Shown: positions 1-3,812 of the stretch, one piece after another
Layout: each line of letters begins with the position of its first letter
How positions within the stretch are numbered: position 1 is the stretch's first letter
Source: Candidatus Woesebacteria bacterium GW2011_GWA1_41_7
GTDB taxonomy: Bacteria; Patescibacteriota; Microgenomatia; UBA8517
Assembly: GCA_000997405.1 (NCBI GenBank)
Contig: LCBU01000033.1
Coordinates: 2,216 to 9,982, forward strand
DNA length: 7,767 bases
Direction of reading: 5' to 3'
Translations under genes and position numbers: made by a program
Notes under the pieces: generated by a model
Seen by the model: only the letters and a program-made list of their open reading frames with translations
Databases searched by the model: none
What the model was told of the DNA's origin: nothing

Positions 1-98
1 GGGGTATATTTCTCTTGACAGTGGCTTAGGGTATAAAATTTTTTTTATATATAAAAAAAATTTTATACCCTAAGCCACTGTCAAGAGAAATATACCCC
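1..98. repeat. Perfect 98-bp palindrome at the window edge
   Basis: Every base from 1 to 49 pairs with its partner at 99 minus its position, with no mismatch and no unpaired spacer; the axis lies between 49 and 50 in an AT-only core (about 36-63). Each arm contains GGGTATA twice (2-8 and 29-35 in the left arm). The symmetry is cut off by the window start, not by a mismatch, so the real palindrome may be longer. Such a structure fits a hairpin (covalently closed) end read around its tip, a head-to-head junction, a telomere-resolution site as in N15-like phages, or an assembly or amplification artefact. No protelomerase gene is visible in the window. The palindrome is certain; its meaning is open. 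Confidence 0.97.
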
Positions 99-258
99 AC
101 TGGGAACAGAAATATCATTTCACATCAAAAACGGGGTTTTCCCGGCGGTGTTAATTAGATAATTGAAAATAGCGTGGTTTTGGTTAATGGTGTAAATAGT
201 GTAAACCGTGTTACCCGTGTAAATGGTGTAAATACGGTTTACGCTGTGCTTTACCTCT
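99..258. other. Gene-free stretch between palindrome and first gene
   Basis: No convincing gene lies here on either strand. It holds a short hairpin with a T4 loop (CGGG at 132-135 with CCCG at 141-144) and the 9-bp repeat block. With the adjacent long palindrome this looks like a regulatory or replication region rather than coding DNA. Confidence 0.5.
188..232. repeat. Five tandem 9-bp iteron-like repeats
   Basis: Five contiguous 9-bp units fit NNGTGTAAA: TGGTGTAAA (188-196), TAGTGTAAA (197-205), CCGTGTTAC (206-214, degenerate), CCGTGTAAA (215-223) and TGGTGTAAA (224-232). An inverted partner follows, ACGGTTTAC at 234-242, matching GTAAACCGT at 201-209. The 9-mer TTCCCGGCG flanks the block on both sides (139-147 and 275-283). 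Tandem short repeats in a gene-free stretch are typical of replication initiator or partition protein sites, or of multi-site operators. The frame starting at 189 is open across the block, but it has no good start or ribosome site, so a binding-site array is preferred. Confidence 0.7.
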
Positions 259-357
259 TCACTGCAAAGGGATATTCCCGGCGAGTTCGATTATGCCAGT
301 TAGGAAGTATAAGCTAGGAATGACAATCAGGAGGATTAAGGCAGTAGTGTAGTTCAT
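259..357 (-). CDS. 32-aa single-pass membrane micropeptide
   Basis: A short - strand ORF starts at an ATG (357-355) preceded by GGAG (plus strand 364-367) at 6-nt spacing, and stops with TGA at 261-259. The peptide begins MNYTTALILLIVIP. Residues 5-27 are almost entirely hydrophobic (Leu, Ile, Val, Phe, Tyr), which predicts one transmembrane helix with a short tail ending in NIPLQ. It lies last in the leftward gene group, downstream of a strong hairpin terminator, so it would need read-through or its own promoter; none is clear. Tiny phage membrane peptides can be holin-like, inhibitory or toxic, but nothing here chooses among these. The ribosome site and composition make it more likely than the competing 19-codon ORF on the + strand. 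Confidence 0.5.
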   Translation of the reverse strand: MNYTTALILLIVIPSLYFLTGIIELAGNIPLQ

Positions 358-391
358 ACGGATCTCCAAAAGGATCTAAAGATATTATGGG

Positions 392-437
392 AAAAGGTTA
401 CTGTAAAGGAAGAATACCTCGGTCACAGTAACCTTTT
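392..437. terminator. Bidirectional hairpin terminator
   Basis: A 13-bp perfect stem is formed by AAAAGGTTACTGT (392-404) and ACAGTAACCTTTT (425-437), with a 20-nt loop. The A-tract and T-tract lie within and beside the stem on both strands. On the - strand it follows the stop of the 94-aa gene (459) by about 20 nt, as expected for an intrinsic terminator closing the leftward operon. On the + strand it is followed by TTTTT-rich sequence and could block transcription coming from the palindrome side. Confidence 0.8.
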
Positions 438-458
438 TGTATATTTTTACTTATTTAA

Positions 459-743
459 TCATCTCATTAGCATTTCCATCTCTTCCTGAAGTTTCGCAAG
501 ATTTTGCTTTGCGACCTGAATTTCCCTTTCCTTCTGCATTATCCTTTCTGCACGTGGGTGCATATCCAGAATAAGAATCAGTCCAAATCGGCAGAATAAT
601 TCTGCTATTGTGTCCTTATCTTTTACCTTTGGATGATATGTATATACTGTTTCAATTATTTCATACGTGGCATTGTCTAAGTTATCTGAAATATCATCCC
701 CAGAAAATTCTTTGACCTTTTCTATAAATTCATGTATTTGCAT
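459..743 (-). CDS. Small phage protein with C-terminal coiled coil (94 aa)
   Basis: The function is not recognised. An in-frame ATG lies 12 nt further upstream (755), but GGAGG (plus strand 749-753) sits 5 nt before the second ATG at 743, inside the longer ORF, so the protein should start MQIHEFIEKVKEF. The N-terminal half is acidic and mixed helical. A hydrophobic stretch around residues 49-60 (ELFCRFGLILILD) looks like a buried helix rather than a membrane span. Residues 66-92 are rich in Glu, Lys, Gln and Leu and predict a coiled coil, suggesting oligomerisation. It is the second gene after promoter P2, behind the 134-aa gene, and is followed by the hairpin terminator. Confidence 0.8.
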   Translation of the reverse strand: MQIHEFIEKVKEFSGDDISDNLDNATYEIIETVYTYHPKVKDKDTIAELFCRFGLILILDMHPRAERIMQKEREIQVAKQNLAKLQEEMEMLMR

Positions 744-748
744 AATAT

Positions 749-753
749 CCTCC
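749..753 (-). promoter_or_regulatory. Ribosome binding site that fixes the 94-aa start
   Basis: GGAGG on the - strand lies 5 nt upstream of the ATG at 743. Because it lies inside the longer ORF that starts at 755, it moves the likely start four codons downstream. Confidence 0.75.
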
Positions 754-757
754 ATAA

Positions 758-780
758 TGACCGGGATGGAATCCCGGTCA
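758..780. promoter_or_regulatory. Intercistronic hairpin just upstream of a ribosome site
   Basis: TGACCGGGAT (758-767) and ATCCCGGTCA (771-780) form a perfect 10-bp GC-rich stem with a 3-nt loop. It lies between the stop of the 134-aa gene and the ribosome site of the 94-aa gene, four nucleotides before the GGAGG on the - strand. There is no T-tract after it in that direction, so it is not a standard terminator. It could stabilise or process the mRNA, tune translation of the 94-aa gene, or bind a protein. Confidence 0.7.
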
Positions 781-797
781 GGGTTTATATTCTAAAA

Positions 798-1202
798 CTA
801 TTTAATAATCCCCAGGACTTTGGCCAGATTCATCGCCGCGACCTTTTCAGCTCCTTCCGGCATGGCTTCCAGCTTCTTCCTCGCTTCCGCCAAGGGGTCA
901 ATCTTCGCATTCGCCCTGGGTCTAGATACTCCTGTCCGAATTTCCTCCCATTTCTCCTCCATAACCTTCGCCTGGTCCGGATATGCCACTCCATTCTTCG
1001 TCATTCCCGCAACTGTATCGGCAAGCTTTTGTTTCAATCCATGCCGGAAGATTTCAAAAATCGGCTTCGCCATAGCCGAATCTTTCCACCCGACCATATC
1101 TGTAAATTCAAACGTAATCTTCGTCTCATCCGGGAAAGATACAACCATGTTATTATCGTTCAATGTCCAACCGAGTCGATTACTTTTCTTTTCCTCTGCC
1201 AT
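798..1202 (-). CDS. Phage protein of unknown function (134 aa)
   Basis: The ATG at 1202 has a strong ribosome site, GGAGG (plus strand 1209-1213), at 6-nt spacing. The first 40 residues are polar with alternating hydrophobics (MVVSFPDETKITFEF), suggesting a small beta domain; the rest is helical and charged. The segment HGLKQKLAD (residues 54-62), followed by a basic turn near residues 90-96, resembles a common small phage protein whose core reads roughly HGLxQKLxDA. I recall this pattern from other phages and know no established function for it. It is the first gene downstream of promoter P2 and probably co-transcribed with the 94-aa gene. Confidence 0.8.
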   Translation of the reverse strand: MAEEKKSNRLGWTLNDNNMVVSFPDETKITFEFTDMVGWKDSAMAKPIFEIFRHGLKQKLADTVAGMTKNGVAYPDQAKVMEEKWEEIRTGVSRPRANAKIDPLAEARKKLEAMPEGAEKVAAMNLAKVLGIIK

Positions 1203-1226
1203 TTCAAACCTCCAATATAGATGGAT

Positions 1227-1277
1227 TCAACCGGGACAATTCCCGCAATATGGGTACCATTCCCATACTTGGACCAT
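1227..1277 (-). CDS. Possible 16-aa leader peptide with CxxC motif
   Basis: On the - strand an ATG at 1277-1275 opens a 16-codon ORF, MVQVWEWYPYCGNCPG, that stops 24 nt before the next gene. The start coincides with the position expected for the transcript start of promoter P2 (-10 at 1284-1289), so it would be leaderless from P2; a transcript from the upstream promoter P1 would place AAAGG 4 nt before it. The sequence is rich in Trp and Tyr and has a CGNC pair. It may be a translated leader, a zinc-binding micropeptide or chance. No family is recognised. Confidence 0.25.
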   Translation of the reverse strand: MVQVWEWYPYCGNCPG

Positions 1278-1301
1278 GCAACCTTTATATCTCCATGGTC
1301 C
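1271..1301. promoter_or_regulatory. Inverted repeat across the P2 -10 element
   Basis: GGACCATG (1271-1278) and CATGGTCC (1294-1301) are perfect inverted 8-mers 15 nt apart. The pair straddles the P2 -10 box and its predicted start point, the usual place for a repressor operator. A small phage repressor dimer would be a natural ligand, but none is encoded in the window. Confidence 0.55.
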
Positions 1302-1312
1302 GGGTATGTCAA
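1284..1312 (-). promoter_or_regulatory. Promoter P2 (sigma70-like, leftward)
   Basis: On the - strand TTGACA (1312-1307) and TATAAA (1289-1284) are separated by exactly 17 nt, a near-consensus vegetative promoter. Transcription would start near 1277 and run into the 134-aa and 94-aa genes. It begins 3 nt after the stop of the zinc-ribbon gene, so the two genes downstream can be expressed separately from it. Confidence 0.75.
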
Positions 1313-1315
1313 GGG

Positions 1316-1486
1316 TTATTCATTATCACCGTCTTCAAAGTCCACAACTTCTACCAACTCCCCACATACATTACATTCAAAAACACATTCATTCATTCCG
1401 CCCAATGGTTCAAAACCTTGACCATCGATATTATTTCCGCATTTGCAGACATATGTATCAACTTCTTTCATCGTTATTCTTTTCAT
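1316..1486 (-). CDS. Small zinc-ribbon-like protein (56 aa)
   Basis: The protein starts MKRITMKEVDTYVCKCG. The ORF can be extended to ATGs at 1555 and 1537, but AAGGTGG (plus strand 1492-1498) lies 5 nt before the ATG at 1486, and the predicted promoter P1 would start RNA near 1537, inside the longer version, so 1486 is chosen. Cysteines occur as C14-K-C16 and C34-(3)-C38-N-V-C41, each pair followed by Gly, as in zinc knuckles of ribbon folds. The tail is acidic (VVDFEDGDNE). Small phage zinc ribbons often act in DNA binding or in interaction with host polymerase or nucleases; no specific role can be assigned. Zinc binding is inferred from spacing only. Confidence 0.75.
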   Translation of the reverse strand: MKRITMKEVDTYVCKCGNNIDGQGFEPLGGMNECVFECNVCGELVEVVDFEDGDNE

Positions 1487-1543
1487 TGTTTCCACCTTAA
1501 AATTTATTATTGGTTTATTCCCACATCCGTTATTCATGATTAC

Positions 1544-1571
1544 AATGTACCACATCCCCGCAAAATGTCAA
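1544..1571 (-). promoter_or_regulatory. Promoter P1 (extended -10, leftward)
   Basis: On the - strand TTGACA (1571-1566) is followed after 16 nt by TACATT (1549-1544), preceded by TGG, which forms an extended -10 (TGN). Transcription would begin near 1537 and give a leader of about 50 nt before the zinc-ribbon gene. The -35 is perfect and the -10 matches 4 of 6. Confidence 0.6.
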
Positions 1572-1708
1572 GGTGCAAACTGCGCTTCATTTCCCTTCAC
1601 AGATCCCACCATCCGCATGAATCTCCAGACCCCCCCCCCACCGAGCCCCAGGCCACCCGTCCTTGACGGAATAGACAGGTGCTTCACGATTCACAACTTG
1701 ACTTTAGA

Positions 1709-1744
1709 GGTCCTACTGGGAAGGATAGTTGGAGGAGTAGGATC
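1709..1744. repeat. Stem-loop with 9-bp stem
   Basis: GGTCCTACT (1709-1717) pairs with AGTAGGATC (1736-1744), with one G-T pair, around an 18-nt purine-rich loop. No T-tract follows on either strand, so it is not an ordinary terminator. It stands at the left edge of the hairpin-repeat cluster and may be part of the same structured element. Confidence 0.55.
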
Positions 1745-1765
1745 ATGCACCCGCCGCTAGGTACT

Positions 1766-1936
1766 TGTTAGCATGGGCATTATGCCTTCACTACGGCCCT
1801 GCGTTAGTGGTACTGGAAATAGCGCGGGCCTTCGCCACGGGCACTGTCCTTCGCGTGATTACCGCTGTTAGCACGGGCATTATGCCTGCCGCGCAACGCT
1901 GCCCTATATCCAAATAATAGCAGTAGCATTATGCCT
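1766..1936. repeat. Cluster of GC-rich hairpin repeats
   Basis: Two copies of a 22-bp unit, 1766-1787 and 1866-1887, differ at one base and lie exactly 100 bp apart. A third, shortened copy (TAGCATTATGCCT, 1924-1936) lacks an internal hexamer. A more diverged copy (TAGCGCGGGCCTTCGCC) is at 1820-1836. Each full copy contains GGCATTATGCC, an 11-bp palindrome around a central T. The spacings of 100 and 49 bp are not multiples of three, so the repeats would fall in different frames, which argues against a repetitive protein. Confidence 0.7.
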
Positions 1937-1974
1937 ACCCTGTGGGGCTGCCCTCCGCAAAGAGTCAGAAAGAA

Positions 1975-1991
1975 TCGTGAAAATTTCACGA
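1975..1991. promoter_or_regulatory. 17-bp operator-like palindrome
   Basis: TCGTGAAAATTTCACGA has perfect 8-bp arms around one central base, with an AT-rich centre. This is the usual form of a site for a dimeric helix-turn-helix repressor. It lies in the divergent intergenic region, about 210 nt before the first rightward gene. It could also fold as a small hairpin. Confidence 0.55.
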
Positions 1992-2199
1992 ATGAAACTC
2001 CCTCAAATGTCTGCTGGAGCTGTGTAAATAATCCTTGTGTTCTGTGTAGGATCTTCCCACCCGCCCACCCTACTCCAAATTCGGGGAGGGCACTCTTTCC
2101 AGTATCTTACGTGCTGTGCAGTTTTATTATTGTCAGGTTGGAGAATATATGTTAGCCTGAGTTTGTGATGATAAAGAACCTCTTAACTAAGGATAGAAC

Positions 2200-2694
2200 A
2201 TGTTCGAAAGTAAATTTAAAACAGCTCGACATATAGAAACAGTTCGAAATTTCCTTAATAGTGTAATTCGTGAATTACTGCGTCGAGGAGAATGTCACGA
2301 TCAAAGTAAACTACAAGTTCCAGAGGTAGAAGTATTTGCAGAGTACACTGCAAAACTACGAAACTGTACATATGGATCTGAGGAGTATAAAGGATTCCTT
2401 CAAGGGATGCAAGTTGCACTCGATCATCATTATGCAAATAATTCACATCATCCAGAATATTTCACTGGTCCATGTATCCAGTCACCACTTGAGCGGATGA
2501 CTCTTGTTGACTTGTTCGAGATGCTTTGTGACTGGAAAGCCGCTTCTCTTCGACATGTGGATGGCGACATTTTTAAAAGTATTGAGATCAATCAACAGCG
2601 ATTTGGTTACTCAGACGAAGTTCGTATGATTCTTATGAATACTGCACAGTGGTTAAATACTCAACAAGTAGAACATTTTGCGGACGAGTCATGA
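2200..2694 (+). CDS. DUF5662-like phage protein (164 aa)
   Basis: The pattern matches what I know of the DUF5662 family found in phages and their hosts: an N-terminal helix with H11, the pair H33-D34 in ECHDQSK, the histidine-rich segment DHHYANNSHHPEYF (residues 75-88), then DLFEMLCDWKAASLRH (104-119) and SIEINQQRF. The His and Asp spacing suggests a metal site in an HD-like helical fold, so a hydrolase is plausible, but I know of no established reaction. The length suits the family. The ATG at 2200 has AAGGA 6 nt upstream. It is the first gene of the rightward cassette and overlaps the next by 4 nt (ATGA). Its codons look more A/T-rich than those of the packaging genes that follow. Confidence 0.75.
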   Translation: MFESKFKTARHIETVRNFLNSVIRELLRRGECHDQSKLQVPEVEVFAEYTAKLRNCTYGSEEYKGFLQGMQVALDHHYANNSHHPEYFTGPCIQSPLERMTLVDLFEMLCDWKAASLRHVDGDIFKSIEINQQRFGYSDEVRMILMNTAQWLNTQQVEHFADES

Positions 2695-3035
2695 ACATAG
2701 AACCTTTCGCTCCCTTCGAAACCCAAGTCTGTAACATCGGTAAACATCAGTGGTCTGTCGCGAGGCTCGTAACCTTATCCCGCAACTTACCAGTATTCGA
2801 TGCGCCGCTTAACTGTCTAAATATCTACACCAAATACGAGATAACTCTTCGTGAGCTTGTTGCGCACATCCAAGCAGTTAACAAAGCCGATCTCCGTTAC
2901 CCTATCATCCTTGACGAGGATGGAGAGATAATGGACGGTAGGCATAGAATAATGAAAGCAATTTTAAAAGGTCAGGACACAATTAAAGCTGTACGTTTCG
3001 ACAAAAACCCTGATCCCTGTAGAATAAACGAGTAA
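2691..3035 (+). CDS. ParB/Srx-fold phage protein (114 aa)
   Basis: The C-terminal half carries the signature of the ParB N-terminal (sulfiredoxin-like) fold as seen in small phage proteins: YPIILDEDGEIMDGRHRIMKA (residues 70-90), with DGRHR at 82-86 where ParB proteins have the CTP/phosphate-binding GERR-type motif. There is no helix-turn-helix or C-terminal dimer domain, so it is a stand-alone domain and probably not a true partition protein; relatives include DNA-binding proteins, nucleases and kinases. An ORF extension to 2649 exists, but the start at 2691 overlaps the previous stop as ATGA and implies translational coupling. The next gene begins 4 nt after its stop. Confidence 0.75.
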   Translation: MNIEPFAPFETQVCNIGKHQWSVARLVTLSRNLPVFDAPLNCLNIYTKYEITLRELVAHIQAVNKADLRYPIILDEDGEIMDGRHRIMKAILKGQDTIKAVRFDKNPDPCRINE

Positions 3036-3039
3036 CACC

Positions 3040-3474
3040 ATGTCCATCGACCTCGACAAAGCTGAACTCCTTGCCCTGCTTGAACGCGGCTTTTCTCCTC
3101 CGGAAATCGCTAAGACCATGGGTACGACTCCGCCCACTATTCGTCAGCGTATCGCCGCTCTTCAGCAGGAGCAAGGAGTTCTTTTACAGTACAGACAGCT
3201 TCAGAACCTTCGCCTTACAGAACTCCAACACGCGATTCTCGAAGCCATAACCCCGGAGAAAATCGCCGAGGCCCCACTGAATGTCCTTGTCCAGGCCTTC
3301 AAGATCCTGAAGGACAAGGAACTCGTAATGACCGGGAATCCGACAGAAATCAAAGGCCTCGTCGGGTACCTTGTTGAGCTTGAGAAACAGGAAATTGCTA
3401 TCACTCTGAACTCCAACCCTGAACCTGTCATTGAACAGGAAAAGGAAGAAACATACATCCCGAGGTTACAGTAA
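3040..3474 (+). CDS. Terminase small subunit candidate (144 aa)
   Basis: Residues about 7-42 (ALLERGFSPPEIAKTMGTTPPTIRQRIAAL) read as a helix-turn-helix. An all-helical middle (about 45-115) suits oligomerisation, and the acidic Pro/Glu tail is probably flexible. Size, domain order and position shortly before the large terminase fit TerS, which forms a ring, binds the packaging site and loads TerL. TerS proteins diverge too far for a firm sequence call, so an HTH regulator is the alternative. The ribosome site is weak, and the start lies 4 nt after the upstream stop. A 13-bp palindrome (GGTTACAGTAACC) covers the stop codon. Confidence 0.6.
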   Translation: MSIDLDKAELLALLERGFSPPEIAKTMGTTPPTIRQRIAALQQEQGVLLQYRQLQNLRLTELQHAILEAITPEKIAEAPLNVLVQAFKILKDKELVMTGNPTEIKGLVGYLVELEKQEIAITLNSNPEPVIEQEKEETYIPRLQ

Positions 3475-3476
3475 CC
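3464..3476. repeat. 13-bp palindrome over the TerS-candidate stop codon
   Basis: GGTTACAGTAACC has perfect 6-bp arms and one central base, and includes the TAA. The 9-mer ACAGTAACC is also the right arm core of the terminator at 425-433, where its complement GGTTACTGT forms the left arm. It sits just before the start at 3478 and could be a weak structure or a site; chance is possible. Confidence 0.4.
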
Positions 3477-3477
3477 C

Positions 3478-3651
3478 ATGGCAAACATAATGACACCACC
3501 GCAAAATGCTGTGAAGAAAAAGAAGAAACTTGGTATGGAGGGAACGATTCAGGAGTCTGATCCGAGTTTCAAAATGCCGAAACTTAGGACACTTGATGAG
3601 ATCTATACCACGTACTCTAAATATGAACGTGCGAAGAAAGGAAGGAAGTAA
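3478..3651 (+). CDS. Small lysine-rich protein (57 aa)
   Basis: The ORF starts 3 nt after the TerS-candidate stop and begins MANIMTPPQNAVKKKKKLGM; it ends in RAKKGRK. It is strongly basic with two Lys clusters (residues 13-17 and 53-57) and a predicted short helix near residues 38-52. The stop overlaps the next start by one base (TAATG). No family is recognised. Its place inside the packaging cassette and its charge suggest a nucleic-acid-binding accessory or a minor head component, but this is inference. The spacing from GAGG to the ATG is long (12 nt), so translation probably depends on coupling. Confidence 0.6.
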   Translation: MANIMTPPQNAVKKKKKLGMEGTIQESDPSFKMPKLRTLDEIYTTYSKYERAKKGRK

Positions 3652-3812
3652 TGACTAACTTAATGTCTATCCCGGCTTCTCTCCTGAAGAAGAAACAGAA
3701 AGAGGCTGAGGACAAGGAACTTGTAAAGAAGAATCCAGTCAATGCCTCCCTTCTCGCCGGGACTCTTCTTAACAGAAAGAAGAAACAAGAAGCTATCCTT
3801 GGAGATATGTAA
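3651..3812 (+). CDS. Second small lysine-rich protein (53 aa)
   Basis: The ORF begins MTNLMSIPASLLKKKQKEAE and ends QEAILGDM. It starts on the last base of the preceding stop, with GGAAGG just upstream, and ends directly before the TTG start of the large terminase. Two blocks of KKK (residues 13-15 and 43-45) are separated by a short hydrophobic segment (ASLLAGTLL, 32-40), and the rest predicts helix. The shared Lys-rich make-up with its neighbour may mean a duplicated or cooperating pair. Function unknown. The ribosome site of TerL (GGAG) lies in its last codons, so translation of the two is probably coupled. Confidence 0.6.
   Translation: MTNLMSIPASLLKKKQKEAEDKELVKKNPVNASLLAGTLLNRKKKQEAILGDM

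Larger units (their letters stand above)
1556..2199. other. Gene-free, structure-rich divergent region
   Basis: No ORF here has a credible start, ribosome site and composition. The region separates the leftward small genes from the rightward packaging genes. It contains promoter P1, a run of ten C (1630-1639), a 9-bp stem (1709-1744), a cluster of GC-rich hairpin repeats (about 1761-1960), a 17-bp palindrome (1975-1991) and a 20-bp imperfect direct repeat (GTAGGATC followed by CACCCGCC or a close variant, near 1737-1754 and 2046-2064). No clear rightward promoter for the gene at 2200 was found. A structured non-coding RNA or a control region is the best reading. Confidence 0.55.

Noticed and set aside
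15..37. TTGACA and TATAAA in the left palindrome arm as a promoter
   Set aside because: The spacing is only 11 nt, far from the 16-18 nt needed. No -10 lies at the right distance.
25..117. A 30-codon - strand ORF running through the palindrome
   Set aside because: It has no ribosome site and is made mainly of the palindrome's AT-rich core.
293..352. A 19-codon + strand ORF (MPVRKYKLGMTIRRIKAVV)
   Set aside because: It overlaps the better-supported membrane micropeptide on the other strand and has only a weak upstream purine stretch.
732..1760. Long + strand ORFs over the leftward genes
   Set aside because: They lie opposite genes with strong ribosome sites, have no ribosome sites of their own, and read as low-quality Phe/Ser/His-rich shadows.
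1804..1989. A 61-aa - strand ORF across the hairpin repeats
   Set aside because: It starts with GTG inside a palindrome, lacks a ribosome site, and its sequence is set by the hairpin repeats.
1766..1990. Variable or template repeat of a diversity-generating retroelement
   Set aside because: The - strand translation has motifs such as RHNARANSG that suggested it, but the repeat copies are in different frames, there is no adenine-specific variation pattern, and no reverse transcriptase gene is in the window.
1556..2199. tRNA gene in the structured region
   Set aside because: No T-loop of the GGTTCGAATCC type and no CCA-compatible acceptor stem were found on either strand.
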